DNA of 64,000 nt from Euryodendron excelsum (GCA_033060915.1 CM065388.1:30592001-30656000), one strand, 5' to 3'. Positions 1 through 13,740 are shown, counted from the first letter of the stretch. Numbers and translations are program-made. Notes: generated by a model from the sequence alone, not told the origin.

Positions 1-2215
1 TTTTGAAAACAAGAGTTTGAATGTTAGTTTTGAAAGATCATTTTGATGCAAACTTTGAAAATAAATTTTTGAAAACATTCTTGAGTAGATGAATGAATAT
101 GATATGCACAATAAAAGTAGGGTCGTGAGCATACAAGGTTGGTTTCACCATATAATCAAGAGGGCCGAATCCACATGGTCTAAGGTTGAATTAGGAGAAA
201 GGCCTCGACACGGTGACTTTCAACCATCCTTCATACACATGAATAGGGGGAACCCTTGTTTCAAGCATGCAAGAAAGGGGAAAGAAGATAGAGGATTAAA
301 ATAGAAGAAAATCCAAGTAGGTTAGGAGGAAAGAGAGATGGGGAAAGTACATAAACATAAAGAGATAGCCTACCTTGTATTCTTGTTTTCTTGCTTTACT
401 TTGCTTTGCTTTACTTGATCCTTGAGAGCTTCCAAGTTGCAGCACCTTGAGTCTTCAATGGAGGCTTTGGAGGCTTGTATATGAGTGTATGGAGTGTGTA
501 TAGGTGTTAGGGTTAAGTGTACGGTGGCTAGGGTTTGAATAGACTAGAGAGGCTAGGGTTTTGGAGAGACTTCAAGCTTTGTAATTCCAAAAATAGAATT
601 TCTGGACTGAGTTTGCGGACCCCTTACACGTCAAGGGAGGCTCTATATTTATAGATAGAAGATGGACCTGGTGCCTGTTGTAGTGGCGCTAGAGTAAATT
701 TCCTTTTGGCGCCACCAGGAGTGCCGCTAGGCCAATTTTTGGCTTGATGCCACTGCTAGTGGTGCTAGCCACTTACGAAAGTTTTAAGATCAGTAAGCAG
801 CGTATCTTTCAACCCTTGATACAGAAGGCAAAAAGATTTGGGCGCCTGTATTAGAGACTACCATGTAATTTTTGGTTTGACTTCACTAGGAGTAACTCCA
901 GAAGGTCCGAGAGTGTTCTGGAAGGCCAAAAATTTGTAGAAACCCTTGAAATAATGTCCCGAAGGTAATGGACTTCAAAAACAATGTCGGGATGGTTAAT
1001 TGAGCTATTAGGGGTAAAACGGTCAACTAGACCAAAACACCACCAGAATGGACTTTGAATGACTCATAAGAGGACTTGAAGGTTGAAAACACTATCAAAA
1101 GTGTTCCGAGGAGTTTCTAGTTTGATACCCAGAGCCAGTGTGGTTGGAAAAGGTGATCGGCCCACTAGGGGCAAAATGGTCATTTTGCACCGGGTTCGTC
1201 GGAATAGACTCAGAATGATCCGAAAAGGTGTTGGAAATTCGAGAATACTATTAGAAACATTATTGGAAAGTTACCGGTTTGATGCCCAAAGCCAGTGTGG
1301 TTCCCAAAGGCACTCGGATGCCTAGGGGTAAAATGGTCATTTTGACTGGATGGTCTCGGAATTGGTCATGAATCGACTAGAAGGCATTTGAACATGCCAG
1401 ATCATCTTTAGGACGATCTTCAAAAGGTGGACTTAGCATTTTAAGGACTTAGGTACTTTCTCGAGAAGCGTGCCGAAAAAGGCCCAATTGGCAGTTTGGT
1501 CATTTTTCATAAGAGTGCACTAGTAGGCATTGATGTTAACCTAGGTTTTAAGTGTTTCCATCACTCTGACATTCTGTGACAAGTTAGTTTCCAAAAGTAT
1601 CTTGTCTTTTGGTAAACGTGTCACGGCCAAGAGACGAATTCGGTCCCATGACATGGGGGTTTTGTTAACAATTCCCAATGTTGACCTGCTTACGAGTGTT
1701 TTTGCCACTTTGACGGTGTGCATTCATTCCAGAGACTACATGATCTCAGGAAGTTACTAGGTGGACTTATCGTATGAGAAATCAACTTTCACGAAAGATG
1801 TGCCAAATAATAGACATTCTTCAATGGCGGGCTAGCAGGCGTCAAAGGTGAACCATTTTACCATCTCGAGGACTTGGGTTCTCTCCCAGTTGATGGGTTT
1901 GAAGGGACTTACATTTTGAAGAGCTTTCTCAAAAAATGTGTTGGGTTGGATTGACTTACCGCCTAAGGGATCAACTTTCTTGAAAAGCATGCCGAATTTG
2001 ATCTAGATTGGAATTGGACTTGAAATTGGATTTGAGATTAAAATAAGGGCATTTTGATCATTTTGCCTCTGTTAGGCCCGGCAGGCCCGTGAAGCGATTG
2101 ATTGATTGGATCGAGTCTGAAAAATTGATTTGGACTTGAATATGTATGTGTTGGCTTGAATATGAGTCCAAACTGACTCGGAGATTGCTGAGCTAGCAAA
2201 AATGGGGTGCTTACA
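1..2215 (-). repeat. Tat/Ogre-like LTR, 5' part, cut by window edge
   Basis: Read on the minus strand this begins TGTAAGCACCCCATTTTT at 2215 and runs off the left edge. It matches the right LTR of element B block by block: a segment around 100-180 matches 47080-47160, a minus-strand TATAAATA lies at 646-653, the CCGGTTTGAT/CCAGAGCC module lies near 1125 and 1275, and the unit related to the gag-family U3 follows. The internal side of the LTR is outside the window, so it could be a solo LTR or part of an element. There is no coding potential; the short open frames are incidental. Confidence 0.8.
646..653 (-). promoter_or_regulatory. LTR TATA box
   Basis: TATAAATA on the minus strand, at the same place relative to flanking LTR blocks as in elements A, B and C. 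It marks the expected U3/R boundary of this partial LTR. Confidence 0.6.
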
Positions 2216-2384
2216 GCTCTAAGAGTTGGTTCCTCGAATCCTAGGTTAATTTTCATATCCTAGAGAACCCCTCTTTAAAGCCCCTTTACTTTATTTTGCA
2301 TTCTTGTATTTCTTTACATTTTGAATGGCAAAAAATTAGTTTTCAAAATCTTCTCTTCTATATTGATTTTGTAGAATCCACTCT

Positions 2385-2930
2385 CTTGAACCTTGTAGTT
2401 GAAATGGTCCTTTGGAACCCTCTCTTGAGTGTTTTTCCCATTATCTTGACCAAATGTACCCTAGCCTACTAGAGTGGTTTTCTACACACTAAAAGTTGTT
2501 TTCAAAATAACCCCCTTCAAGAGGGGTCCTCAAAATCTCACTGTCTTTAACTTGCATAAAAATGTTTTTCAAAACTACCATTTTTATCTCGAATATTGTG
2601 GTTGGAATGGTCCCATGGAGTCATCTTTGGAGTGGTTTCATTCACATCAACCATATGAACCCTTATTCTTTAAAGTAGTTTTCAACATTTTAAAAGTGGT
2701 TTTTCCAAAACATCCATTCCAAAAATAATTTTCAAAGGTTCATTATTTTTAAAGTCTTTAAAACTATCTATTCAATATTGATTTTATCAAGTTTTGCTCT
2801 TTTGAGTTTATGGTTGAAATGGTTCCAAGGCAACCCTCTCTTGAGTGGTTTCCACATACAAACCATAAGAACCCAACACTCACTTGAGTGGTTTTCATAA
2901 AAATGTTTTCAAAAACACACTTTTAAGTTT
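2385..2930 (+). repeat. Imperfect ~205-bp direct repeats
   Basis: Three diverged copies start near 2395, 2597 and 2810. Each has a GTTGAAATGGTCC-like block followed by CTCTTGAGTGG and a purine/pyrimidine-biased tail. They lie inside the degenerate LTR fragment and are probably remnants of LTR-internal tandem duplication. Confidence 0.5.
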
Positions 2931-2999
2931 CATGCATAAAGTCAGCTTTCTAAGACCACAATGTCAAAACCTGAGTTCAAAACTGTCTTTCAATGGTTA

Positions 3000-3215
3000 A
3001 CTTGACCTTAGTTATCCAACCTTAGGTCAACCAAAACCTAGGTAAACCTAACCTTAGTTGGTTAACCCTAGGTTAACTTAACCCAAGTTAGTTAACCCTA
3101 GGACATCTTAACCCTAGGTTAATCTAACTCTAAGTTAGTTAACCCTAGGTCAATCCAACCCTAGTCCAACCTAACCCAATTTAGTTAATCCTAGGTTAAC
3201 CCATTCTAGGTTAGT
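3000..3215. repeat. Degenerate CCTAGG/GGTTAACC simple repeat
   Basis: About 215 bp made of variants of AACCCTAGGTTAACC. The motif is palindromic (CCTAGG, GGTTAACC) and is not the plant telomere repeat. A reverse-complement relative occurs at about 7360-7500, so it is part of this LTR family rather than a telomere remnant. Confidence 0.6.
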
Positions 3216-4838
3216 AAGCTTCAAGGTTCCAATTTAAAAACCCCTTTTCAAATAATCATTCAATTCAAAAACCATTGTCAAAACATACGTTCAAAAACAT
3301 CTTACTCCCTTAAGATTTAAAAAATCAACTCTAAAATCTTTTCAAATATTCCCATACTCTATCTTAAAAAATGCTTCTAAGAAGTTCTCTTAAACTTGTC
3401 TCAACTAAAATGGCTAGATACTTAGCATTTTTCAAAAACTATTTTCACAATGTTTTCAAGAACTCACAACCCTAAAATGTCCCTACCGCTTTATGGTTAG
3501 GGATTCCAAGGGAAGGTGATATATTAAATACAACCTCCAAGGTTGTCCATATTAGGGTTCCAAAACTCTAAGTGTTTTCAAAAGCCCTTTTCAAAAATAA
3601 TTTTCAAACATCACATTCTTGAAGCAACCCTAATAATTCCATGGTTAGGATTTGTCAAGTATAAGTGAGATATTCAATAAGAGTTCTATAACCCTAAAGT
3701 TTTAAAAACCAAAAGGGAAGTTCGTAGCCTCCTTTTGTCCAAATTTGTTTTCAAAACTCATAGCCCTAAAGGAGTTTAGTTCTTTAGTGACTAACCTCCT
3801 AAATGTGATGAAACATCAAACATGTTTTTAAATAAGGTACTCAAAAACTACTTTCAAAAGCTTTTTGAAGGCAAGTTCACAAGAGCATTTCTAATCCAAA
3901 CTCTACCTCCAAGGTTTTCAAAACAAGACTTCAAAAACATATTTCAAAACATTTACAAAACTCCCTTTGAGTTATTCCAAAACCTTTCCAAAACTTCCTT
4001 AAGTTATTCCAAAACCCTTCCAAAACTCCGTTGAGTTGTTTCAAAAACATTTCAAAACTCCCTTGAGTCAATTCGAGAAACATTCAAAATCATCTTCGAA
4101 TCCAATTTCAAAAACACTTCAAAAATTCCAAGTCCTATTTCAAAAAGCATTTTTCAAAATTCTCAAGTTCTATTTTTCAAAGACCTCAAAGTGTCTTCAA
4201 ACGTTTCCAAAGGCCCCAATGTGCCTTTTTCTATCGGGCCTTTGCCCGAACTACAAATGACCTGATTCTCACCAAATAAGATACGTAGACAACCTAAAAT
4301 GGTCCAGTCATAACTTTTATTTCAGCTCATGTTTCCTTTTCAAAAGTTTTCATCAATTCAAGATTTCTATTTCAAATCCTTTCAAAACTTTCATATTTTC
4401 AAACATCTTTTTCAAAACATACATCATGCATCATTCATCCATAAAGTGATGACCAAACCCATTTTTCAAAATTCTAAAGTGGACATTAAGTGGATATTAG
4501 TAACCGGTTATTCAAGTGAGTGAATTAAGGATGATTAGACATGTAGGTACCGAAAGGGCGAGATAGGGTGATGATATTAGGATATCTTCCTTACACGTAA
4601 CCAACTCATGAACCATAGATTTCTAGTTTCAAAGACCAATCCGGAGTTATGTTTTCAAAAGGGCTTTAAAACATTTCAAAGGTTGCAAAAAACCTTCTTT
4701 TTTTTTTTTTTTTTCTAAAACCCTTCTTAGCAAGGACGTTTTCAACATGATTTTGAAAAACTTAAGTCTAGTCTTCAATACTTAGTTTAGGTGACCTAAC
4801 ACATTTTTAACTATGGTAGGTGGTCATGTACATTTACT

Positions 4839-5292
4839 CTTATAAAGAGCTTTCCATTGAGAGACCTATGTGGTTCATGTTTTTGTGAGTGTATGTTCAG
4901 TGAGTATTTGGACCAAAGCATAAAGGATATAACTGCATGAATTCTAGGCATTTGAGTTATATGTCATTGCTAGTACACTCTCATGTGCCCTATTTCGTAG
5001 ATATTTTATGCCTTCACCTTACATTATTCATAATTTAGGGTGAATTAAGCATTGTCTCAAGTAAATTATGTATACGTCATGTATTCTTATTACTTTTCAC
5101 ATGACATGAATAGATGTTGGTCGGTACCATCACTGCACACCCTCGCAAGACACCACTCGTTCACTAGGAGTAACCTATGGGTTTAAAGGCTTGGTGCATA
5201 TGCTAAATGCACTTGTGACTCCTGCGAAAGTTGAGATTATCTTTTCAATTTTTAGTATTTTGCTAGGGACTATCAAAAAACTAGTTAGGGGG
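4839..5292 (+). mobile_element. 3' tail of an unrelated gypsy element with polypurine tract
   Basis: Non-coding sequence ending in AGTTAGGGGG directly before a TGTGATTGTGC LTR-like start at 5293, which is the arrangement of a polypurine tract before a 3' LTR. No protein domain can be read upstream. The boundary with the preceding LTR fragment near 4838 is approximate. Confidence 0.45.
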
Positions 5293-6239
5293 TGTGATTG
5301 TGCTCTAAAAGTGCAATAATTATACCTTAACGTATGGTTTGTTAGCCTTAGTTTAGGATTGTATATGTCTTTTTAGTTATATTTTTGTATTAATTATGTT
5401 TATTTTTCTTTTTATAGGTTTTGTGCTTAAATTGGAGGACTTTGATGCATTTGGGCAAAGGTTTCAAGAGGATGCTATCAAAGTACAAACTGTTGAAGCA
5501 TATGGAGCTAAAACTTTGGAAAGTCATATCTCTCAAACTAGAAGGGCTACCGGAGTACATAATCTATCAATTTTATTTAACATTGTGAGAGCTATTTAGA
5601 TATGCCATTTGAAATATCGTTCTAATGCCACTTCAAATGGGTAATCCGTTTAAAGTGCATTTGATAAGTGCTTAAAGTACCATTCGAACGATCTCCTCCT
5701 AGTTTGAAATTTGTACGGCTATTTTCACCATTCGACACTGGTTTGATAACCATTTGAAGTACCATTTGAATGGCCTTCAAACCCATTTGAACGGGTAATA
5801 GAAATTCTAACTTTCTACAGCCTATGTAAGGCAGATTTGGGCCTAGTTTGAGAGAGTTTTTATCTTTTAGTAGGTTTAGGATTTCTGTGAGAGCTTTAGG
5901 AATAGATTAGAGCATAACTTTACACAGTTTTTCATAATTTTTCAATTCGTATAGTCAGATTCAACAGTTTTCATTGTATTTCAATTCCTATAATCATATT
6001 CAGTCTTTCAATACATATTTTCACATATCTATCATAGCTCTGAGTAGCTAAATCCTATATTGGGATCAATTGTGAAGATCAATTGAATATCTTAGATGAA
6101 CAATGAACGTAAATTGATTTTCAACATTTAAATCTTTTTCTTCTTAATTCTTTGGTATCAAAACCTAAATATTTACGAAAACTTAGATATTTTATTATAC
6201 TTGGTAATATTTATGCATGAACCGTAGTTTGGTATACGT
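5293..6239 (+). repeat. LTR or LTR fragment of an unrelated gypsy element
   Basis: Starts TGTGATTGTGCTC right after a polypurine tract. It contains a block around 6040-6085 (GAGTAGCTAAATCC...TGGGATCAATT) that resembles leader regions of other plant gypsy LTRs. A recurring CCATTTGAA motif is scattered through 5600-5790. The 3' end is not clear; it is bounded at 6239 because another LTR end begins at 6240. No gene is seen. Confidence 0.45.
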
Positions 6240-8087
6240 TGTGCCCTGATTTTTGCCCCAAGTCTTAGTCTTGACTCGGACAAAACTTGATACTCTTTCT
6301 ATTAGAACTCACCCTCCTCAGAGGACGAGTGTGATGGGGTTTCAAATTTGAAATTGATTTGATTAAGGGCTTCATTGAAAAATATTTGGAGTCGCCACTT
6401 AACCTAATTAAGTGTGTGTTAGGTCACCAAAAACTAAGTGTAATCCAAGGATCAAACTTAGGCTTTTGAAAATGTCCTCTTGAGAGGTGTTCTGGAAAAT
6501 AGGGTTGTCCAGCAACCATTGAAAATATTTTAAGCCCTTTTTGAAAAATGACCCCAGTTTTGGTCTTTAAAACAGAGATCTATGGTCTGGGGGTTGGTTA
6601 CGTTTAAGCAAGATATTCTAAGATCATCATCCTACCCTGCCCTTGCGGTACCTACATGTTTATTCACCTTTGGGTTCACTCACTTGAACCTCTGATTCCT
6701 AATAGTCCACTATGTCCACTTGAAAATGTTTTGAAAGGGTTTTGTCATCACTTACGGAAATAATGATACATGATGCCATCACGAGAAAGTGTGTGAAGGA
6801 AAGTTGGGGGTTGGATTTTGAAAAGCTCTTAAGAACTTGTCTCGAAAAGGTTTTCTGAAAACGTTTTTATGTATCTTATGAAAGGTATGTCGATGTTCCA
6901 TTGTCTTTGAGAGGTTAGTCATGTAGGAACTAAACTCCTTCGAGGCTATGTGTTTTGGAAAACATTTTTAGAAAAAGAGGCTAGAAACTTCCCTTGTTTG
7001 AATATTTCACTTGATCTTAGACAATTCTAACCATAGAAAGCCTAGGGATGTTTCAAGAATGTGACGTTTGAAAATAATTTTTGGAAAGATGGTTTCGAAA
7101 AATGTTTAGAGTTTAAGAACCCTAAAATGAATCACACAGGTTTCATTTGATGTATCTATTTTCTTAGGCAACCCTAACCATGAAAGGATTGGGATCACCA
7201 TAGGGTTGCGACATTTGGAAAAGATTTCAAAAATAGTTTTCGAAAATAGTAAGTGTCTAGCCAATTTGAATTGAGACAAGTTGGAGAGTGCTTTTGAAAA
7301 TATGTTTTGAAAAAAGATTGTTTGAAAAGAGGTCCAGAGTTAGATTCTTGAAGCCATCTAGCCTTGGTTGGGCAAACTAGGGTTAGGTTGACCTAAGCCA
7401 GGACCACTTAGGGTTTGGTTGACATAGGGTTGGACCTCTAGGGTTTGGTTAAACCTAAAGATGGATTGGACAACTTGGGGTTTAAGCAACCTAGGGCTAG
7501 AGTTTGAAGATGTCTTGGGAAGGAAGCTATGTGTATGCAACTGAAATGAGAACCTTGAAAATCTATGATTTTATATGAAAAAAGAAAGATGTGATTTAAA
7601 ATGAAAAGGAAAGATTTGATCTTATTCTCAAAATGTGAGATTTGATTTTATTCACAAAAAAAAAAAGATTTGATTTTGTTTCTAAAAATAGAAGGTTTAA
7701 TTTTGTTTCAAAATATAAAAGATTGGATTTGGTTTCCAAAATGGAAAGATTTGAATTGGTTTTCACAATGGGAAGATTTGATTTGGATAATGAAAGATTT
7801 GATTTTAAAATCTTAATGATTTTATGTGTAAATCTTCCATGATTGTGGTTTGAAAATCTAAGATTTTATGTGACACTTTTTGAAGACAACTCAAGAGAAT
7901 TGTGCATTTTTTGAAAACATGCTGCAACAAAGACTTGGAAAACCATTTTGGTGCAATGTATGCAAGGATGCAAGAATGAATGTTAGTGAAAAAAGCTAGG
8001 ATTTCCTAGGGCATGAACTTCTAGGGCTTCAAGAAGACAACTATTGGACCAATTTTGGAAAAAAAAAAAGCATTTGAGCATAGAATT
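6240..8087 (-). repeat. Older Tat/Ogre-like LTR D, 3' part
   Basis: On the plus strand it starts TGTGCCCTGATTTTTGCC, the reverse complement of an LTR 3' end, followed by the conserved CTCACCCTCCT and GGTACCTACATG blocks. At 8087 it is broken by the LTR of element C. Its sequence resumes at about 14467, where the next block of the same LTR (AATATAGACTTTTGAAAG) is found; in C's own LTR these two blocks are adjacent at about 9830-9870. So C and what follows it were inserted into D. Confidence 0.65.
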
Positions 8088-11000
8088 TGTCACACCCCAG
8101 TTTTGCACTCGAGTGTGAAAAACACATACGGTACTCTCTCATTAAAACTCATCCTCCTAGAAGGATGAGTGCGACTAGGTGTGAACTAGAAATCAATTTA
8201 AATAAGGGCTTTTGAAAAAAGGTTTGGAGTCTCCACCTAACTTTGTTAAGGTGAGTTAGGTCACATAAAACTAAGCACAATCCAAAGATCAAATTTAGGG
8301 TCTTTGAAAAATTCTAAAAAATTCCTCTTGAGAGCGTTTTTAAGAAAACAAGTTGTTTAACAACCTTTTGAAATGATTTAAGACCTTTTTTTAAAATAAT
8401 TCTATTTTTGTCTTTAAAATAGAAATCTATGGTCTGGGGGTTGGTTACATATAGGGAAGATGCACTAGGTTATCACCCTATCCCGCCCTTGCGGTACCTA
8501 CATATCTTTCACCCTATGTTCACTCATTTAGAATCTCTGCTTACTAAATGTTCAATTATAACCACTTTAAGAATTTTAGAAAGAGGTTTGTATCTTCACT
8601 TTAGGGTGATGTGATGCATGATATGTAAGTGCATGAAAAAATTTTAAATTTAGAGAGAGACTTCAAAAAAGGAAATTGAAATTTTTGAAAAGTTTGTGAC
8701 AATATTTATGAGGGTTGCCTACGTATTTCTTTGTTGAGAATCAGGTCAGTCTTAGTTCGAACTCAGGGTCTGATTGAAAATAGACATTTTGGAGTCTTGT
8801 TTGATTTTAAAAGACACCTCATGGCCTTTGGAAAGTTTGACTTGAAAATATTTGATTTGAAGATTTAAAATTAAACTTTGATTTAAAATTGACTTTGATT
8901 AGAAATCGAACTTGGGTTGACTATGCAATAAAACTTGAATTTAAAATTGAACTTTGACTTGTTTTGAAAAGTTTGAATTAAATTTTGAAATCATCTTGAC
9001 TTGAATTGGGGTTTGAAAACCTTCTTGATTTAGACTTAAGACTTAGAAAATAGTTGAAGTTTCCTAACTTAGGGTTAGGGTTCAACTAGAGCTTCGGTAT
9101 CTTAGGGCTTAAATAACAGAGGGTTTAAACATGCACTTGAAAATTTTGATTTTAGAAAGTTTAGAATTAGGAAGGTTCTAGTTTAGGAAACTTTTCATTT
9201 TAGGAAAGACTTGATTTTGAAAAATTTTAATTTAGGAAATGTTTGAATTTAAAATTTGGAAAGTCATAATTTGGAAATATTTGATTTAGGAAAAATTGAA
9301 TTTAAAAAACTAAGTTTGAAAAGCTTTGACCTAGGTTTGAGGTAACTTGGGATTTAAGCAATTGTAGGATCTAGGATATAGGCATTGCACTTGAATTGAA
9401 AAGTTTGGATTTCAATTGAAAAAGAAACGTTATGTTTTTGAAAAGTTTGCAAATGAAAGGCTTTGAAATTAGGAAAGATTGACATTAGAAAAAATTGGAA
9501 TTAGGAAAGATTTCATTTCTATTTTCTAAAACAAAATATTAGATTTTATTTTCAGAACTAGAATATTAGATTTGGTTTCCTATTTGGACAAGATTTGATT
9601 TGATTTAACTTGAAATTGTAAAGCTTTAGTTTTGAAAATCTATCATTTTATGTGATTTTGAATTAGAAAATCTATAATTTTGCGTAGAAAATGGTTTTGA
9701 AAATCTATGAATTTATGCAAATAGAAAGCTATAATTTTATATGAGAAACCTAGGGAAACCTGGACTCTAGAGTTTTAACTTGAACTTCAAGACTCAGTTT
9801 TTTGAAAGTAATTGTTTGAGAAGAATTTTTAGGAAGTGAATTTTTTAAAAGGCTTGAATATAGACTTTTTGAAAGTCTCCTAAATATCTAATTTTTCTAA
9901 AATGATTCTAATCATGAGAAGACTAGAACCATTCTAGGGTTGTGATTTTGAAAACAACTAGGATTTGAAACCCTAATATGGACGTTGATAGTCTCATTGA
10001 ATATAGCACTTTCGTAAAATAACCCTAACCATGGAGTGGTTAGAATCATATTAGAGTTGTAGATTTGAAAATAAGTTTGAAAACAACTTTTCTAAATGCA
10101 AGTTTTAAAGAAACCTTTTGAACACGATATTAAATGCAATGCATGAACATAACAACCACAATGCAATAGGGACATAAATATACAAGGCTAGGTTTTACCA
10201 CCTACTGAAGGGGACTAGACCCATACCATCTTCGGTTGAACTTGAAGAAAGTCTCCGACATAGTGACTTCCTTCGAGGCCTTCCTAGGCATAAACTGGGA
10301 GGTCCTTTATTTCAAGCACACAAGAAGAGGGGGCAGAAGATGGAGATTAAAATAGAAAATAGTCCAAGTTGACTAGGAGGGAGAAGAGAGAGAGAGAGAG
10401 GGGGATTACATAAAATTAAATAGAACCCGACATTGTCTTCTTATTAATTTGAATGCTTCAATGGAGGACTTGCTTGAACTTTGCAATTTTGAATATGCAA
10501 CACTTGATCTTTAATGGTGAGGCGAGCCCTGGAAGCTAGGGTTTGAGGGGAGGCTTGAAGGAATTAGGATTTTGGGGAAAACTCAAAGGTTTTTCTCAAA
10601 GAGGTAGAGTTTTTAGAGCTATTTTTTGAACCTCGAATGCAATGGGAGGTGGCGTGTATTTATAGGCAGCCAAAATTAGCCTTGGCACATGTTTCAGTGG
10701 TGCTAGGCTTAATTTGGGCTTGGCACCACTACTAGTGGAACCACCCCCTTAGGAAAGCTATTAGGTTGGTAAGAAATAGATCTTCGATCAATGGGAGGCA
10801 GGGCAGAAGATTTAGGCGCATATCCTAGTAATTACCATGTAATTTTTGGTTTGGCTTCACTAGAAGTGACTCCGAAAAGTCCACGGATGATCCGAAAGGT
10901 TTTGAGTAGCGAGACTCAGCCATGAATGGACAGGAACCCCTAAAAGAGTGCCCTGGAGGTAACCGATTTGACAACCAAAGTCGGTGTGGTTAATGGGACG

Positions 11001-12141
11001 TGACCAGTTCATTAGGGAAAAATGGTTATTTTGCATCACGTGTACTAGAATAGACTCACAATGGTATTGGAAGGGTGAGAATACTATTATAAGCATCCCC
11101 GAAAGGTAATCGGTTTGATACCCAAAGCCGGTGTGGCTCCCGGAGGTGAATGAATGCTTAGGGGCAAAGTAGTCATTTTGACCGAATACACTCGGAACCG
11201 ATCCGAAAGTGATTGAAAGGCACTAGAATGTGCTAGATTATCTTTGGGAAAATCCTGAAAGGGTAGACATATCGTTCTGAGGTCTTAGTTAATTTCTCGA
11301 AAAGTGCGCCGGTAGGGCTAACCGGTGCATTTTTTACATTTATCACTGGAATGGGATAGCAGGCACTAGTGTTGACCTAGATTTTGAGTGTTTCTGTCAC
11401 TCTGACAGTGTGTGAAAAGTTGGTTTCCAGAGATATCTCAGCCTTAGGTAAACGTGCCACGATTACGAAGCGCGTTCGATCTTGAGACATAGGGGCTTTG
11501 TTGTCATTCCTGATGTCAACCTGTTTGTGAGTGTTTTCGTCACTCTGATAGTTGTGATGATTATGAGTGTTTCCATCAGTTTGGCGGTGTGCATTCATTT
11601 CGGAGACTGCTTGATCTCAAAAAGTTGCTAGATGGCCTTAGTTACTTTCTCTATTAACGTGCCGAATAGCGAGCATTCCATGTTAGCGGGCTAGCAAGCG
11701 CTAGAAGTAAACCGCTCTACCATCTTGGGGATATGGGTTCTGTCTTGGCTGATGAGTATGATGGGACTTATTGTTTTAAGTGGTTTTATGTTTTCTCGAT
11801 GAACGTGCCGTACTGGATGGACTTACTCTCTAAGGAATCAGCTTTCTGAAAAGACATGCCGGATTGAGTTCGACTAGTCTAGACTGGAATTGGAACTAGA
11901 ATTGAGGTTGAAGTATGGACTTACCATCTTTAAGAATACTTGCCAATTGGAATTGGACCGAGCAATGCCCCAAGGGCATTTTGGTCATTTTGTCTCTATT
12001 GGGCGTGGTGGGCCCATAAAGCGTTTGATTAATTAGATTGAGTCTAGGAAGTTGGTTCGGACCTGTACGTATTTGTGAAGTTTAAATGCAAGTCTGGTCA
12101 GGTCAGAGATTGCTGAGCGGGCAAAAAATGGGGTTCTTACA
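8088..12141 (-). repeat. Tat/Ogre-like LTR (3' LTR of element C)
   Basis: A full-length LTR of about 4.05 kb in minus orientation. On the plus strand it opens TGTCACACCCCAG at 8088 and closes GGGGTTCTTACA at 12141. It contains the family blocks in order: LTR 3' end, a purine-rich 2-kb stretch, the gene-like CTAGGGTTTG leader, TATA on minus at 10657, and the CCGGTTTGATACCCAAAGCC block near 11110. The hairpin unit that is a tandem array in A and B is present only once, near 11928-11945. The left flank GAATT has no visible matching duplication on the right because the right end of C is rearranged. Confidence 0.75.
10657..10664 (-). promoter_or_regulatory. LTR TATA box of element C
   Basis: TATAAATA on the minus strand, in the same context as the other LTRs of the superfamily. 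Confidence 0.6.
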
Positions 12142-13740
12142 GCTGACCTACTTTTCTATCTTTACTTGTTAATAGCATAAAATGTTAAAGTAAGGGTCCC
12201 ATGTTAACCGTGAAGTGATCAAAGGGATTAGAGTTGAAAGGTTTTGAAGGCTGGAGCTTGAAAATTGCAGATTGGCCTAAGGAGGCATTTAAAACCAGAT
12301 TTTGCAGGCAAAAAAGCAAAATTGCCCATAGTTGACTTGTGGCACTAGTAGGAGTGGCACAAGGCTTCAATTTGCCTTGGCGCCACTAACAATGGCGCCA
12401 AGCCTAAGGATTTAGAAACTCAACAACCCCTTATTTGGGGCTTATGTGTTTGGCTTGATTTTTGGGTCTTAAGAGCCTTTTCTGAAGCTTTTGCAAGGCG
12501 GAACTCTTGGGCATTGAAGGAGTGAGTTTGGGGCATGCCGGAAGTGATTACCATTTCGGGAATTGTGGCTGAAGAAGAAGCTTTTACTGGAGAACTCCAA
12601 GAGGTGAGTTTTTATTTTGTTTTGATCTTGATGGGTAGAACTCCGTTTGAGTCTTTTGTATAGTCAAAATCTATGTTTTGATTTGTTTCAAACACTCTGG
12701 TGATATTGCTTCTGCATTTTGATGCACGTTTGATTGAGTTTGGGTAGTTTCGCATATTTATTCGCAAGAGTTTCATAGCACAAAATGGGGTTTTGAGCCA
12801 ATTGGCTTGGGTTTGCATTTTCTTGCAATTTTTTTTTTTTTTTTTTGCATAGATTGCCTTAGAAACATGTGTAGGATTTTTGTGGAGAGTTTCCTTAATT
12901 TTTTTAAAAGATTTTGAAATTTTGATTTATCGAAAAAATAGAAAAATTCTTGAAAATAGAAACAATTAAAAAATTGATTGAATTGTTCGTGTTATGCATT
13001 TAGACAAATATGAGTATATTTTAAAAAATATTTGAAGTATTTTTGAAAGATTTGCAAAAATTTTGAAAACTCTTGAATTTTTAAAAAATAGAAACGTTTG
13101 TTTGAAAATTCAAAAACCTTGAGCATATCCACAGATTGTTTTACATATGTCAGTGCAATGTGATTGTGATGTCGTGGGGTGCATGGTTTGTGTTCTTTTA
13201 TAAAGTTTAGGGTGCTGTAGGGACAGTTTACAATTGGGATTCGGCCAAAAATTTTTTAAATGAGGAAAAAGTAGGAAAATTTTGAAATAAAATCTTTTTA
13301 AAAGAAACAGAGATAAAACCTTTGAGAATAGGACCTTTTTTGGCAGAGGACTCCCCAAGAAACTTGATGGGACTTGAAATTATTATTTTTTGAAGGAAAA
13401 GTTCATAAACCTATGAACTCGATTTGAAATAAAACTTTTGAAGGAAAAGTTTCGAAAACTTAAAATGGATTTTGAACACAACTTTTGAGGGACCCCGGAA
13501 TTGTTTCTAAGTAAACTTTTGGAGAAAAAGTTTGGAAAACCCAAAAATTGATTTTTGAAATAAAACTTTGAAATTGACTTTGGATTTTGATTTTGAACTA
13601 AACTTTTGAAGGAAAAAGCTTAAAAACCTTAAGAATTGATTTTGAAATAAACTTTTAAAGAGAAAGGTTTAAGAAACCTTAGAATTGATCTCGAAATAAA
13701 CTTTTGAAGAGAAAAGTTTAGGAAACCTGAAAGTTGAGGA
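12142..13740 (-). mobile_element. 3' untranslated region of element C
   Basis: Directly internal to C's LTR. The first 80 bp match, on the minus strand, the polypurine-tract region of element A (56500-56575). Further in, 13100-13340 matches the sequence between the PMD gene and 3' LTR of element B (36320-36500). From 13430 to 13735 there are imperfect repeats of an AAACTTTTGAAGGAAAAG motif. No PMD or gag sequence follows, so most of the element is gone. Confidence 0.6.

Larger units (their letters stand above)
2216..4838 (+). repeat. Degenerate Tat/Ogre-like LTR fragment, opposite orientation
   Basis: This abuts the previous LTR head to head and is in plus orientation. Its right part aligns with the 3' half of A's LTR: the CTGATTC...GATACGT block near 4262-4290, the CATGTAGGTACC...AAAGGGCG block near 4540, the AACCAACTCATGAACC block near 4600 and the TTTAGGTGACCTAAC block near 4788. 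The similarity stops at about 4838, before the LTR end, so it is truncated. Its left part is only loosely similar and the 2216 boundary is inferred from where the other LTR ends. Confidence 0.6.

Noticed and set aside
3000..3215. Interstitial telomere repeat
   Set aside because: The unit is CCTAGG/GGTTAACC-like, not CCCTAAA, and a related stretch occurs inside another LTR copy.
6143..6165. Initiator-Met-tRNA type PBS (TTGGTATCAAAACC)
   Set aside because: Diverged from the consensus and lies near a presumed 3' LTR end where no PBS is expected; too weak to call.
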